A DNA stretch of 16,319 bases from Promethearchaeota archaeon (GTDB lineage Archaea > Asgardarchaeota > Lokiarchaeia > Sigynarchaeales > SOKP01). This document shows positions 1 to 7,165 of the stretch, in pieces. The position numbers were made by a program, and so were the translations under genes. The number at the start of each line of letters is the position of its first letter. Positions within the stretch are counted from its first letter, which is position 1. The stretch spans positions 1-16,319 of the forward strand of contig JAGXNZ010000158.1 of assembly GCA_019894655.1 (NCBI GenBank), read 5' to 3'. The notes under the pieces are model-generated. The model saw nothing but the letters and a program-made list of their open reading frames with translations. It ran no database searches and was not told the origin of the DNA.

Positions 1-813
1 ACAGAGCCAGAAAGAGGTTCTGATGCTGTCCATATGCTAACCACATGTGAAGAACAAGGAGATGGAAGTTACATTTTAAACGGGCAAAAAATATATCAAA
101 CTAATGGAAGCAAAGCAGATTGGGCTGTAGTTTATGCTGTTACCGAAAAAAATAACGGGAACACGATGGCTCAATTTTTAGTTGATACATCTTGGGATGG
201 TTGGTCTTCGGAGCGAGTAAACATTCCATGGACCCCGAGGATACATATCGGAAAAGAAACAATGTCAAACCTAAAAGTTCCATCTGAATGCGTGCTAGGT
301 ATGCCAGGCGAAGGTAGATCACATTTATTTGAGGGTCTTAATCTAGAACGATTGGGTATTGTTTGTTTAAATTTAGCTGAAGCTTGGAACGCAATTACTC
401 ACGCAGTAATATACGCTAATATGAGAAAACAGTTCGATAAAGAAATCCTGAAATATCAAGGAGTAGGATTTCCTCTTTCTGACTTATGGGCGCAAACAAT
501 GAGTATGACGTTAGCATGCTTAAATATTTGTCAAACGATTGACGATAAGATGGAGCAAGCAGGTACATTACCAAAGGAGTTTAACTTAGCACTGGTCGCT
601 ACTGCATCCCAATTGAAATTTCTTAGCACGAAACTGTGTGAACGAGTGGTTTATGAAAGCGCTAATTTAATGGGTGGTGCTGGAGTTTGTGATAACACAC
701 TAATGCATGATCTTTTAGGAATTACTAGAATTCAGGAAATTGGTGGGGGTACAAGGCAAGTACAACAATATATTATGAGTTTAACTCTAAGACAGTTATA
801 TAAACTACTTTAA
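1..813 (+). CDS. Acyl-CoA dehydrogenase, isovaleryl-CoA dehydrogenase type, 5'-truncated
   Basis: The reading frame is open from base 1 and ends at TAA 811-813, so the N-terminal part lies outside the window; 270 residues remain. The first visible residues, TEPERGSDA, are the flavin/substrate-loop motif of the acyl-CoA dehydrogenase family (FAD enzymes that make a 2,3-double bond in acyl-CoA and pass electrons to ETF). The middle beta domain and C-terminal helical domain follow. The usual catalytic Glu near the C-terminus (the E of YEGT in medium-chain enzymes) is Gly here (IGGGT, residues 247-251). A Glu stands in GLNLERL (visible residue 116), the position used by isovaleryl- and long-chain acyl-CoA dehydrogenases. 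So the active site is probably intact but of the IVD/LCAD arrangement. The substrate cannot be told; a branched or bulky acyl-CoA is plausible. The internal ATG at 34 is not the start, because the family motif lies upstream of it. Confidence 0.9.
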   Translation, partial: TEPERGSDAVHMLTTCEEQGDGSYILNGQKIYQTNGSKADWAVVYAVTEKNNGNTMAQFLVDTSWDGWSSERVNIPWTPRIHIGKETMSNLKVPSECVLGMPGEGRSHLFEGLNLERLGIVCLNLAEAWNAITHAVIYANMRKQFDKEILKYQGVGFPLSDLWAQTMSMTLACLNICQTIDDKMEQAGTLPKEFNLALVATASQLKFLSTKLCERVVYESANLMGGAGVCDNTLMHDLLGITRIQEIGGGTRQVQQYIMSLTLRQLYKLL

Positions 814-820
814 TGATTTA

Positions 821-858
821 TTTTTTTAAATTAAAAATAGTTTTTTTATTCTTTTTTT
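821..858 (+). terminator. T-tract terminator after the first acyl-CoA dehydrogenase
   Basis: Three runs of seven T (821-827, 841-847, 852-858) lie 8 to 45 bases after the stop codon, with no obvious hairpin. Archaeal RNA polymerase terminates at such U-rich tracts, so the upstream transcript probably ends here. Confidence 0.55.
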
Positions 859-890
859 AGTTGAAAACAATTATAAGTGAGTAAATCAAA

Positions 891-902
891 CTCTATATAT
901 AT
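891..902 (+). promoter_or_regulatory. Candidate TATA box for the crotonase gene
   Basis: CTCTATATATAT lies about 33 bases before the ATG at 930. With the archaeal spacing of about 25 bases the transcript would begin near 922 and carry only a few leader bases. No Shine-Dalgarno sequence is visible before the ATG, which fits a near-leaderless message. This is a composition-based guess in AT-rich DNA. Confidence 0.35.
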
Positions 903-929
903 TGAATTTAAGATATTTGAATTTTAATT

Positions 930-1757
930 ATGAAAATAGAAGATATTCAAGATATCATTTATGAGAAAGAAGAAAACGGGATTTGTACTATTACTTTTAA
1001 TAGACCTGAAAGAAGAAACGCACTCTCGTATGTAACCTTTTTAGAAATCCGTACAGTTTTAGATGATATGGAGAAAGATAAGAATGCTCGAGTTTTAATA
1101 ATGACTGGCTCACCGGAGGGTAAAGCTTTTTCTTCAGGAGGATATTTTAACATGAAAATGGTGACTCAAATTCCCGAAGATTTAATGAAAGATATTGATT
1201 TGATGGATATCGCTCAAAAAAAAACATGCATGAAATTTTGGAATTTTAATAAACCTGTGATTGCTGCTATAAACGGGTTAGCTTTAGGTGCTGGTTTTAC
1301 AATGCCCTTGGCGGGTGCTGATTTAATCTATATGGCTGATGATCCTGAAACTTATTTAGCATTAATATTTGTTAAACGAGCAATTATACCTGAGTTTGGA
1401 CTTTCTTTCTTACTTCCACTTTATATTGGATTCCAAAAAGCAAAGGAAATATTATATTTTGGAGAAAAAATCTACGCTAATGAGGCTGAAAAATTAGGAT
1501 TGATTAATAAAGCAGTACCTCCTGAAGAACTGATGGCCATTGTGAGAGAAAAAGCCAAAGCTTTAATACCCCCAAAAGGACCGAGTTCTGCTTTAAAATT
1601 AATGAAAAAGACTATGCATGACTACTTTAGAGATATATTATCAAAGACCCTAGATAAAGAAAATGAAGCCCTTCAAGCAGCTTTTAAAACGCACGATTTT
1701 AGGGAATCGACTAAATCATTAAAAGATAAAAGAGATCCAATTTTTAAAGGAAAATGA
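930..1757 (+). CDS. Crotonase-family protein (enoyl-CoA hydratase/isomerase fold) without hydratase glutamates
   Basis: The 275-residue protein has the normal length and layout of the crotonase superfamily: an N-terminal ITFNRPERRNALS segment (about 21-33), two oxyanion-hole loops (AFSSGGYF 66-73 and GLALGAGF 116-123), and the C-terminal helices ending in a DKRDPIF segment. In true enoyl-CoA hydratases two Glu residues activate water (rat Glu144 and Glu164). By my alignment these positions are Thr124 and Phe147. Glu155 in IIPEFG lies where some delta3,delta2-enoyl-CoA isomerases carry their base. The enzyme may therefore shift a double bond or act on another CoA ester rather than add water; the exact reaction is unknown. 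It stands 43 bases before the DUF1846 gene on the same strand and could share its message. ATG start; no clear ribosome binding site. Confidence 0.85.
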   Translation: MKIEDIQDIIYEKEENGICTITFNRPERRNALSYVTFLEIRTVLDDMEKDKNARVLIMTGSPEGKAFSSGGYFNMKMVTQIPEDLMKDIDLMDIAQKKTCMKFWNFNKPVIAAINGLALGAGFTMPLAGADLIYMADDPETYLALIFVKRAIIPEFGLSFLLPLYIGFQKAKEILYFGEKIYANEAEKLGLINKAVPPEELMAIVREKAKALIPPKGPSSALKLMKKTMHDYFRDILSKTLDKENEALQAAFKTHDFRESTKSLKDKRDPIFKGK

Positions 1758-1800
1758 ACGAAAATAACATAACTACAAACTAAGGTTAATTCTAATTAAA

Positions 1801-3321
1801 ATGACAGATCAAAAAATTGGATTTGATAATGAAAAATATCTTAAAGAACAATCTAAGAGCATCCTAGATCGAGCAGCTCAATTTGGGAATAAACTATACC
1901 TTGAATTTGGCGGAAAGCTCGTATACGATTATCACGCTTCACGAGTGCTACCTGGATTTGATCCAAATGTAAAAATGAAGCTTCTAAAGGTGCTTAAGGA
2001 TAAAATAGAGGTTATTATTTGTATATACTCTGGAGATATAGAACGAAGGAAGATCAGAGCAGACTTTGGCATAACTTATGACATAAATGCAATGAAATTA
2101 ATCGACGATCTTCGAGATGGAGAAATAAACGTAAGTGGCGTAGTAGTTACACGATACAATGGTCAAGAAATAGTAAAACAATTCATGAATAAATTAGAGC
2201 GCCGTAATATTAAGGTTTATACGCATAAGTTGATTAGGGGATATCCAACCAATATTGATTTAATCATAAGTGAAGAGGGGTATGGTACTAATCCTTACAT
2301 CGAAACTTCCAAACCGATAATAATAGTTACTGCACCCGGTCCTGGTAGTGGAAAACTGGCAACATGTCTATCCCAAATATATCACGATCATATAAGGGGG
2401 GTAGATGCGGGCTATGCTAAATTTGAGACGTTTCCAATTTGGAATTTACCATTGAAACACCCCGTAAATATGGCGTATGAATCTGCGACTGCTGACCTTG
2501 GTGATTTTAATCAAGTAGATCCTTTTCATCTTGAAGCTTATAATATAAAGGCAGTTAACTATAACAGAGATGTAGAGATTTTTCCAGTAGTTAAGAAAAT
2601 AATGCAAAGAATTATGGATAGTAGATTGGTCTATAAATCACCTACGGATATGGGCGTAAATAAAGCAGGTTTTGCAATAATCGATGATGATCTGGTACAA
2701 CAAGCTGCAAAACAGGAACTTATCAGAAGGTATTTGCGATATAGTTGTGAATATGCGATGGGCTTTTCAGATAAGAATACTGTTCAAAAAGCGGAATTGT
2801 TGATGAAAGAACTGAATCTCACGGTACTTGATCGAAAAGTTGTAAATGAGGCTCGACAGGCTTCTATAGCTGCTAAAAAAAAAGGGAAAGGGAACGAAGG
2901 AGTATTTGCTGGAGCTGCATTACAATTGGCAAATGGAAAAATTATAACTGGGAGCAATTCTCCTTTGATGCATGCCGCTTCAAGTTTAATCCTAAATACA
3001 ATTAAAGAGTTGGCGGGTATCCCCAAAAATATACATCTTCTATCTCCTAATATTTTGGAATCCATTAGTTATTTAAAATCTGAAATTTTCAATAACAAAC
3101 GATTAAGTCTCAATCTTGAAGAAACTCTAATTGCTTTAAGCATCAGCGCAGATTTTAACCATTCTACTAAAGTAGCCATAGATAAACTTAAAGAATTAAG
3201 TGGATGTGAAATGCACTCTACTCATATACCCACTCCAGGAGATGAAGCTGGTTTAAGGCGATTAGGTCTTAATATAACATCTGATCCAAACTTTTCGTCG
3301 AAAAGCCTATTTATTACTTAA
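1801..3321 (+). CDS. DUF1846 (UPF0371) family protein of unknown function
   Basis: This 506-residue protein matches, from memory, the DUF1846 family: an N-terminal GFDNEKYLKEQ segment, LYLEFGGKL (32-40), a glycine-rich APGPGSGK segment (178-185) resembling a nucleotide-binding P-loop, then HDHIRGVDAGYAKFETFPIWNL-type residues (about 196-216) and DLGDFNQVDPFH (232-243), all family hallmarks. Length is as expected (about 490-510), so the gene looks intact. The fold of known members suggests a nucleotide-binding N-terminal part, but no reaction is established. It follows the crotonase gene by 43 bases on the same strand, suggesting co-transcription, though a promoter of its own is not excluded. 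The ATG at 1801 has no clear Shine-Dalgarno sequence. The family is, as far as I recall, mainly bacterial, so lateral acquisition is possible. Confidence 0.85.
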   Translation: MTDQKIGFDNEKYLKEQSKSILDRAAQFGNKLYLEFGGKLVYDYHASRVLPGFDPNVKMKLLKVLKDKIEVIICIYSGDIERRKIRADFGITYDINAMKLIDDLRDGEINVSGVVVTRYNGQEIVKQFMNKLERRNIKVYTHKLIRGYPTNIDLIISEEGYGTNPYIETSKPIIIVTAPGPGSGKLATCLSQIYHDHIRGVDAGYAKFETFPIWNLPLKHPVNMAYESATADLGDFNQVDPFHLEAYNIKAVNYNRDVEIFPVVKKIMQRIMDSRLVYKSPTDMGVNKAGFAIIDDDLVQQAAKQELIRRYLRYSCEYAMGFSDKNTVQKAELLMKELNLTVLDRKVVNEARQASIAAKKKGKGNEGVFAGAALQLANGKIITGSNSPLMHAASSLILNTIKELAGIPKNIHLLSPNILESISYLKSEIFNNKRLSLNLEETLIALSISADFNHSTKVAIDKLKELSGCEMHSTHIPTPGDEAGLRRLGLNITSDPNFSSKSLFIT

Positions 3322-3390
3322 ACATTTTATGTCAATATCTAGTTTTGAGATCTTCTCGAAATTCTTATTAAATGTGTTTGATATTTACTA

Positions 3391-3413
3391 TTTTTATAAT
3401 GAAAATATAATTA
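3391..3413 (+). promoter_or_regulatory. Candidate TATA region for pyrG
   Basis: Two overlapping TATA-like boxes, TTTTTATAAT (about 3391-3400) and AAATATAATTA (about 3403-3413), precede pyrG. The first would place transcription near 3420 and the second near 3433. The second fits better with translation from TTG 3447 than from TTG 3417. The choice cannot be made from sequence alone. Confidence 0.35.
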
Positions 3414-3416
3414 GTA

Positions 3417-5147
3417 TTGATATTATCAGAGAAGTGTAAAATAAAATTGATAGAAGCGAATAATGGTAATACGCGATTTATATTTATTACGGGAGGCGTA
3501 ATGTCCGCCGTAGGAAAAGGTGTAGCAACAGCAAGTTTAGGAAAAATACTCCAATTCCGGGGATTCAACATCTCTGTAGTTAAAATTGATCCTTACCTCA
3601 ATGTTGATCCCGGAACACTTAATCCAATAGAACATGGCGAATGTTTTATAACTGAAGATGTATGGGAGTTTACACCTGTTCATGGATCAGACGAAAGGTC
3701 GTATAAAATCTCTGAAATAGATCAAGATTTTGGAACTTATTCAAGGTTCCTTGGTATTGAGATGCATCCTTCTCATAACATTACCTCTGGGCAAATTTAT
3801 CTTTCAACAATATTAAGGGAGAGAAAAGGGAAATTTTTAGGTAAGACTGTTCAATTAATCCCTCACGTAACTAATATTATAAAAGAAAGATTGATGGAAA
3901 TATCCAAAAATGAAAATTTAGATGTGCTTTTAATCGAATGCGGAGGGACTGTAGGCGATTTAGAATCCAGCATTTTTCTAGAAGCTTTTCGTCAAATTAA
4001 ATTGGAATTCCATAATCGAACTGCTCTAGTTCATGTCACACTCGTTCCTTATTCTCGCGCAGTTGGTCAACAAAAGTCCAAACCTACTCAGCATTCTGTT
4101 AAAATGCTTCAAAGTATGGGATTACAACCTGATATAATAATAGGAAGAAGTGAAAAGCCTCTCACAGATGATATTAGATCAAAAATATCCCTCTATTCGA
4201 ACGTTCCCGAAGCTGCAGTAATTTCGAATCCGGATTTAGATATTGTGTATGAGCTACCGATATTATTTGAAGAACAAGGATTAGGAGACTTTCTCTGCGA
4301 ACTAATAGATTTAAAAGCTAAGTTAGTATCTTATAGCGAAGTTAACAATTATTCGGAATGGCTGAAAATGGTCGAGATGTATAAGAGCGCAAATAAAATT
4401 ATAAAAATAGCAATGCCCGGAAAATATTTCAACATCTCAGACTCATATATCTCAATAAATGACGCCTTAGAACACGCTGCAGCTCATCAGGGTTATAAAA
4501 CTGAATTGAAAATGATAAATATAACAGAAGAAACTGACATTGAAGAAGAATTGAAAGATTGTGACGGTATTTTATTAACTCCGGGGTTTGGGAAGCGAGC
4601 AGTGGAGGGTATGATAAAATCTGCTGAAGTTGCAATGGAAAAAAAAGTTCCGTTCCTTGGAATCTGCTTTGGAGCGCAACTTTTCTTTGCCGCCTTCTGT
4701 AGAAAGTATTTGGGAATGAAGGATGCTAACTCCTCAGAAATTAATCCTGAGACGCCTTTTCCAGTAGTAGATCTTTTGAAAAGCCAAGAAGATGTTACTG
4801 AAAAAGGTGGAACAATGCGTTTAGGTGCTCAGAAAATAATTATAAATGAAAATACAAAACTTTACGAGGCTTATAAACAAAAAGAAATTTTCGAGAGATT
4901 TAGGCACAGGTACCATATTCAAGAGCGATTTATAGACGAAAAAGCAAAAGAAAACGGGCTTATTATTTCAAGTCGAGATGAAACTGGCGAAATAATTAAT
5001 AGCATCGAGTTAGATAGAGAAGATCATTGGATGATTGGAACGCAGTTTCATCCAGAGTTCAAATCTAGACCCTACGCGCCCTCAAAGGTTTATTACGATT
5101 TTATTAACGCATGCGCGATATATAAAAATAAAAGAAATAGAAATTAG
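3417..5147 (+). CDS. pyrG: CTP synthase (glutamine-hydrolysing)
   Basis: It makes CTP from UTP, ATP and glutamine. Numbering from TTG 3417 (576 residues), the synthase domain shows the P-loop GGVMSAVGKG (26-35, Lys34), DPYLNVDPGT, the Mg ligands expected at Asp104 (DFG) and Glu174 (ECGGTVGD), and SKPTQHS (221-227). The C-terminal class I glutamine amidotransferase domain has the nucleophile Cys417 (GICFGAQ) and His545/Glu547 (QFHPE), so ammonia supply looks intact. Residues about 82-103 form a loop some 16 residues longer than the usual one between TED and DLG. Two motifs deviate: PGGFG reads TPGFG, and RHRHRY reads RFRHRY. No ATG is available. TTG 3447 has a GAGAAGTG ribosome-binding-like sequence 10 bases upstream (3429-3436) and would give a more typical 566-residue protein, so it may be the real start. 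The stop codon overlaps the stop of the convergent cupin gene. Confidence 0.95.
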   Translation: MILSEKCKIKLIEANNGNTRFIFITGGVMSAVGKGVATASLGKILQFRGFNISVVKIDPYLNVDPGTLNPIEHGECFITEDVWEFTPVHGSDERSYKISEIDQDFGTYSRFLGIEMHPSHNITSGQIYLSTILRERKGKFLGKTVQLIPHVTNIIKERLMEISKNENLDVLLIECGGTVGDLESSIFLEAFRQIKLEFHNRTALVHVTLVPYSRAVGQQKSKPTQHSVKMLQSMGLQPDIIIGRSEKPLTDDIRSKISLYSNVPEAAVISNPDLDIVYELPILFEEQGLGDFLCELIDLKAKLVSYSEVNNYSEWLKMVEMYKSANKIIKIAMPGKYFNISDSYISINDALEHAAAHQGYKTELKMINITEETDIEEELKDCDGILLTPGFGKRAVEGMIKSAEVAMEKKVPFLGICFGAQLFFAAFCRKYLGMKDANSSEINPETPFPVVDLLKSQEDVTEKGGTMRLGAQKIIINENTKLYEAYKQKEIFERFRHRYHIQERFIDEKAKENGLIISSRDETGEIINSIELDREDHWMIGTQFHPEFKSRPYAPSKVYYDFINACAIYKNKRNRN

Positions 5148-5452
5148 TCGCGAATAGCTAAAACTGTTAAATCTTCCAAACTTCTCATACCCCTTGCCTC
5201 GGTATCGCTATAAGTTATATATTCGTTTTCACTTAACTCTACTTCTCCAGTATCAGTAGGAAAAACACCCCTTCCTTTTAATACTAAAAAAACAACAGGA
5301 TGCGATCCATGGTGAGCTTCGATTTCTAAACCTTTTTTTAAAGATATACGAATTATCTTAAATTTTTCTGATTTATAGATAGGATCCTTTGCGGGTCCGT
5401 TTAAATTAAAATTTTGATTTTCAAATATATTTTTTGGCTCTATATTATTCAC
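5144..5452 (-). CDS. Small single-domain cupin protein
   Basis: The 102-residue product has the beta-strand pattern of a one-domain cupin (Cupin_2 type). Motif 1 is recognisable around GLEIEAHHGSHPVVF (41-55) with His47, His48 and His51 as possible metal ligands, followed by LKGRG (58-62). The motif-1 Glu and the motif-2 His are not evident: that region reads DTEARGM (83-89). Metal binding may therefore be partial, or the protein may only bind a ligand. Substrate and role are unknown. The annotated start is GTG at 5450-5452, embedded in AAAAGGTGA, which itself resembles a Shine-Dalgarno sequence. Its stop overlaps the stop of pyrG by four bases, tail to tail. It lies 160 bases downstream of abfD on the same strand, with its own TATA-like box between them. 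Confidence 0.75.
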   Translation of the reverse strand: MNNIEPKNIFENQNFNLNGPAKDPIYKSEKFKIIRISLKKGLEIEAHHGSHPVVFLVLKGRGVFPTDTGEVELSENEYITYSDTEARGMRSLEDLTVLAIRD

Positions 5453-5482
5453 CTTTTAGGTTTACGATTACGATTTATTTTT

Positions 5483-5494
5483 TTTATAATATAG
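5483..5494 (-). promoter_or_regulatory. Candidate TATA box for the cupin gene
   Basis: Read on the minus strand, CTATATTATAAA lies about 36 bases before the GTG start. Transcription would begin near 5463, leaving a leader of about 10 bases that contains AAAAGGTG. The 160-base gap between abfD and the cupin holds nothing else I recognise. Confidence 0.4.
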
Positions 5495-5612
5495 TTGCGA
5501 TTTTAAAACTTTTTCTTCAGAATTATAAGATAATGATAAAGGCAGAAAGTAGAGCTCCATTCAATGAGATTTAATAAATTTTAAATTCATCAAAAATAAA
5601 ATAATTCTACTC

Positions 5613-7058
5613 TTAATTGATTTCAAGAATTTTTTTTACTAAGTTTTTCTTATCCTCTAGATTTGCTTGGCGAGATATCATGATCCTCTGAGCCTGAGGA
5701 GAACCCGCACCATGCATCGATTCAGTTCTATAGCTTACGGAAGCAACTCCCATTGTAAGATTTTCAATGAATCGAAGAACTTTATATCGATCTTCAACGC
5801 ATATTCCTTCACATGTCGTTAAATACTTCTCGATTAAAGGGCCTATCTCCTTTGACTTGAGATCAGCTTCAGAGGGCATAGTACATATCATTCCACCTGC
5901 AATATCTTCAGCTAATCTCCCGATCTCGTAGGGAAAGCGCGTAACATTCTGTTTACATACATTTGCTAATAACATATCCATTTCGTAATTACCCGCTTCT
6001 CTCTGAAATCCTAAAGAACTACACGCTACACCACAACTATAGATTGTTTCGTTAAGATGGGTCATCTCAACTAATTTATCTCTTACATGCGATGCTTTAT
6101 CAGTTCCGTTATATTCAGAGATTAAGGCGGTAGCACCAATTAATACATCTCCTACTCCAACTTTACATCCACCATAGGATTGTCTATGAAAACCAGCAAA
6201 TCGGTTAACTAACTCACTTGTGAAATCTACTTCACCATTCAAGAAAATGTTCTCATTAGGAACAAATACGTTATCAAAAATAACAAAGATCTCTTGACCC
6301 CCAAATTTGAAGTTACCAATATCTAACTCATCGGGCTCAATTTTTCGCGTATCACACGATTGCCTACCATAAATCATAGTTATTCCTTTTTCGTTAGTAT
6401 CTATTCCAAAGCTTACGGCATATTCCTCTTCTCCAGATCTCAACGCGAGAGTAGGCATAATTATTGCTCTGTGTGAGTTTAAAAATCCAGTTTGATGTAC
6501 TTTAGCCCCTCGAACGATAATTCCATCATCACTTGTATCAACCACATGCAAATAAGCGTCGGGATCCGATTGTTCCTTAGGTCTCTTACTCCTATCTCCT
6601 TTTGTATCTGTCATAGCACCGTCGACCATGAGATCTTCCCTTTGAACTTCTATCCAATACTTATTAAATCGCGAATGGTAATCAGTGTCATATTTTTTAT
6701 CCAATTCATAGGTAATACTATATAAGGAATTTGCTGCGTCAAAACCCACGCATCTTTGGAAGCAACAGGCTGTATGCTGGCCTAACAACCGCTGCATTTT
6801 AACTTTGTTAATTAAATCTTCGGTTGATTGATGAATGTGGGTAAAGCGGTTTATAATTTCACCAGTTAAATGAGATTTTGTTGTCATCAAATCTTTATAC
6901 TCGTCCATCTGAGCTAATTCATAGATTTTCATAACGGTGTTTATCGATGGTTTAATGATTGGATGATTCCAAAATTCTTCTACCTTTTCACCGAACATAT
7001 ACAGATTAACAGGTCGTTGAATGCTTTTTAAATACTCTTCTGCAGTCTTTAATGTCAA
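5613..7058 (-). CDS. abfD: 4-hydroxybutyryl-CoA dehydratase / vinylacetyl-CoA delta-isomerase
   Basis: It dehydrates 4-hydroxybutyryl-CoA to crotonyl-CoA by a radical mechanism using FAD and one [4Fe-4S] cluster. The 481 residues match the family length. All cluster ligands known from the Clostridium aminobutyricum enzyme are present: Cys99 and Cys103 (ACCFQRC), His291 and Cys298 (HRQSYGGC). Also retained are Tyr295, Lys299, Thr190 (VHQTGF) and Glu256 (GGQEIF), matching known active-site positions with an offset of zero or one; Glu446 in TESMHG may be the equivalent of Glu455. The enzyme should be active. It acts in aminobutyrate and succinate fermentation and in the hydroxybutyrate carbon-fixation cycles. 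The start is TTG (7056-7058), chosen because the TAEEYLKS start of the family lies just after it; AGAGAAGAA precedes it. The thiolase lies 107 bases upstream and shares a promoter element with it. Confidence 0.93.
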   Translation of the reverse strand: MTLKTAEEYLKSIQRPVNLYMFGEKVEEFWNHPIIKPSINTVMKIYELAQMDEYKDLMTTKSHLTGEIINRFTHIHQSTEDLINKVKMQRLLGQHTACCFQRCVGFDAANSLYSITYELDKKYDTDYHSRFNKYWIEVQREDLMVDGAMTDTKGDRSKRPKEQSDPDAYLHVVDTSDDGIIVRGAKVHQTGFLNSHRAIIMPTLALRSGEEEYAVSFGIDTNEKGITMIYGRQSCDTRKIEPDELDIGNFKFGGQEIFVIFDNVFVPNENIFLNGEVDFTSELVNRFAGFHRQSYGGCKVGVGDVLIGATALISEYNGTDKASHVRDKLVEMTHLNETIYSCGVACSSLGFQREAGNYEMDMLLANVCKQNVTRFPYEIGRLAEDIAGGMICTMPSEADLKSKEIGPLIEKYLTTCEGICVEDRYKVLRFIENLTMGVASVSYRTESMHGAGSPQAQRIMISRQANLEDKKNLVKKILEIN

Positions 7059-7076
7059 TTTTAATTCTTCTCTTAT

Positions 7077-7088
7077 TTTTTTATAATT
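7077..7088 (-). promoter_or_regulatory. Candidate TATA box for abfD
   Basis: Minus-strand AATTATAAAAAA is centred about 25 bases before the TTG codon, so transcription could begin almost at the start codon (leaderless). An alternative box, AAATATAT, centred near 7095 inside the shared upstream element, would give a leader of about 12 bases that contains the AGAGAAGAA sequence. Confidence 0.35.
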
Positions 7089-7148
7089 AGATATATTTCA
7101 CTTAGTTTTTAAAAATAGTTCTAATACTAGCAAACTCTTTTATCATTT
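7085..7148 (-). promoter_or_regulatory. 64-bp upstream element, abfD copy
   Basis: This block aligns without gaps to 8457-8520 upstream of the thiolase; I count 51 of 64 identical bases. On the minus strand the conserved core includes GAGTT, TATTAGAA, ATTTTTAA and TATCTAATT. It ends 26 bases before the abfD start codon. It probably contains the promoter together with a regulator-binding site. Confidence 0.55.
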
Positions 7149-7165
7149 CTTATTAAATCATTATT

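Noticed and set aside
34..36. ATG as start of the first acyl-CoA dehydrogenase
   Set aside because: The frame is open to base 1 and encodes the TEPERGSDA family motif upstream, so the gene is cut by the window edge rather than starting here.
2784..3065. Minus-strand frame of 93 codons inside the DUF1846 gene
   Set aside because: Antisense to a conserved gene, with low-complexity composition and no recognisable motif.
5613..7058. Annotation as 4-hydroxyphenylacetate 3-hydroxylase, a relative of AbfD
   Set aside because: The four iron-sulfur cluster ligands specific to 4-hydroxybutyryl-CoA dehydratase (Cys99, Cys103, His291, Cys298) are all present.
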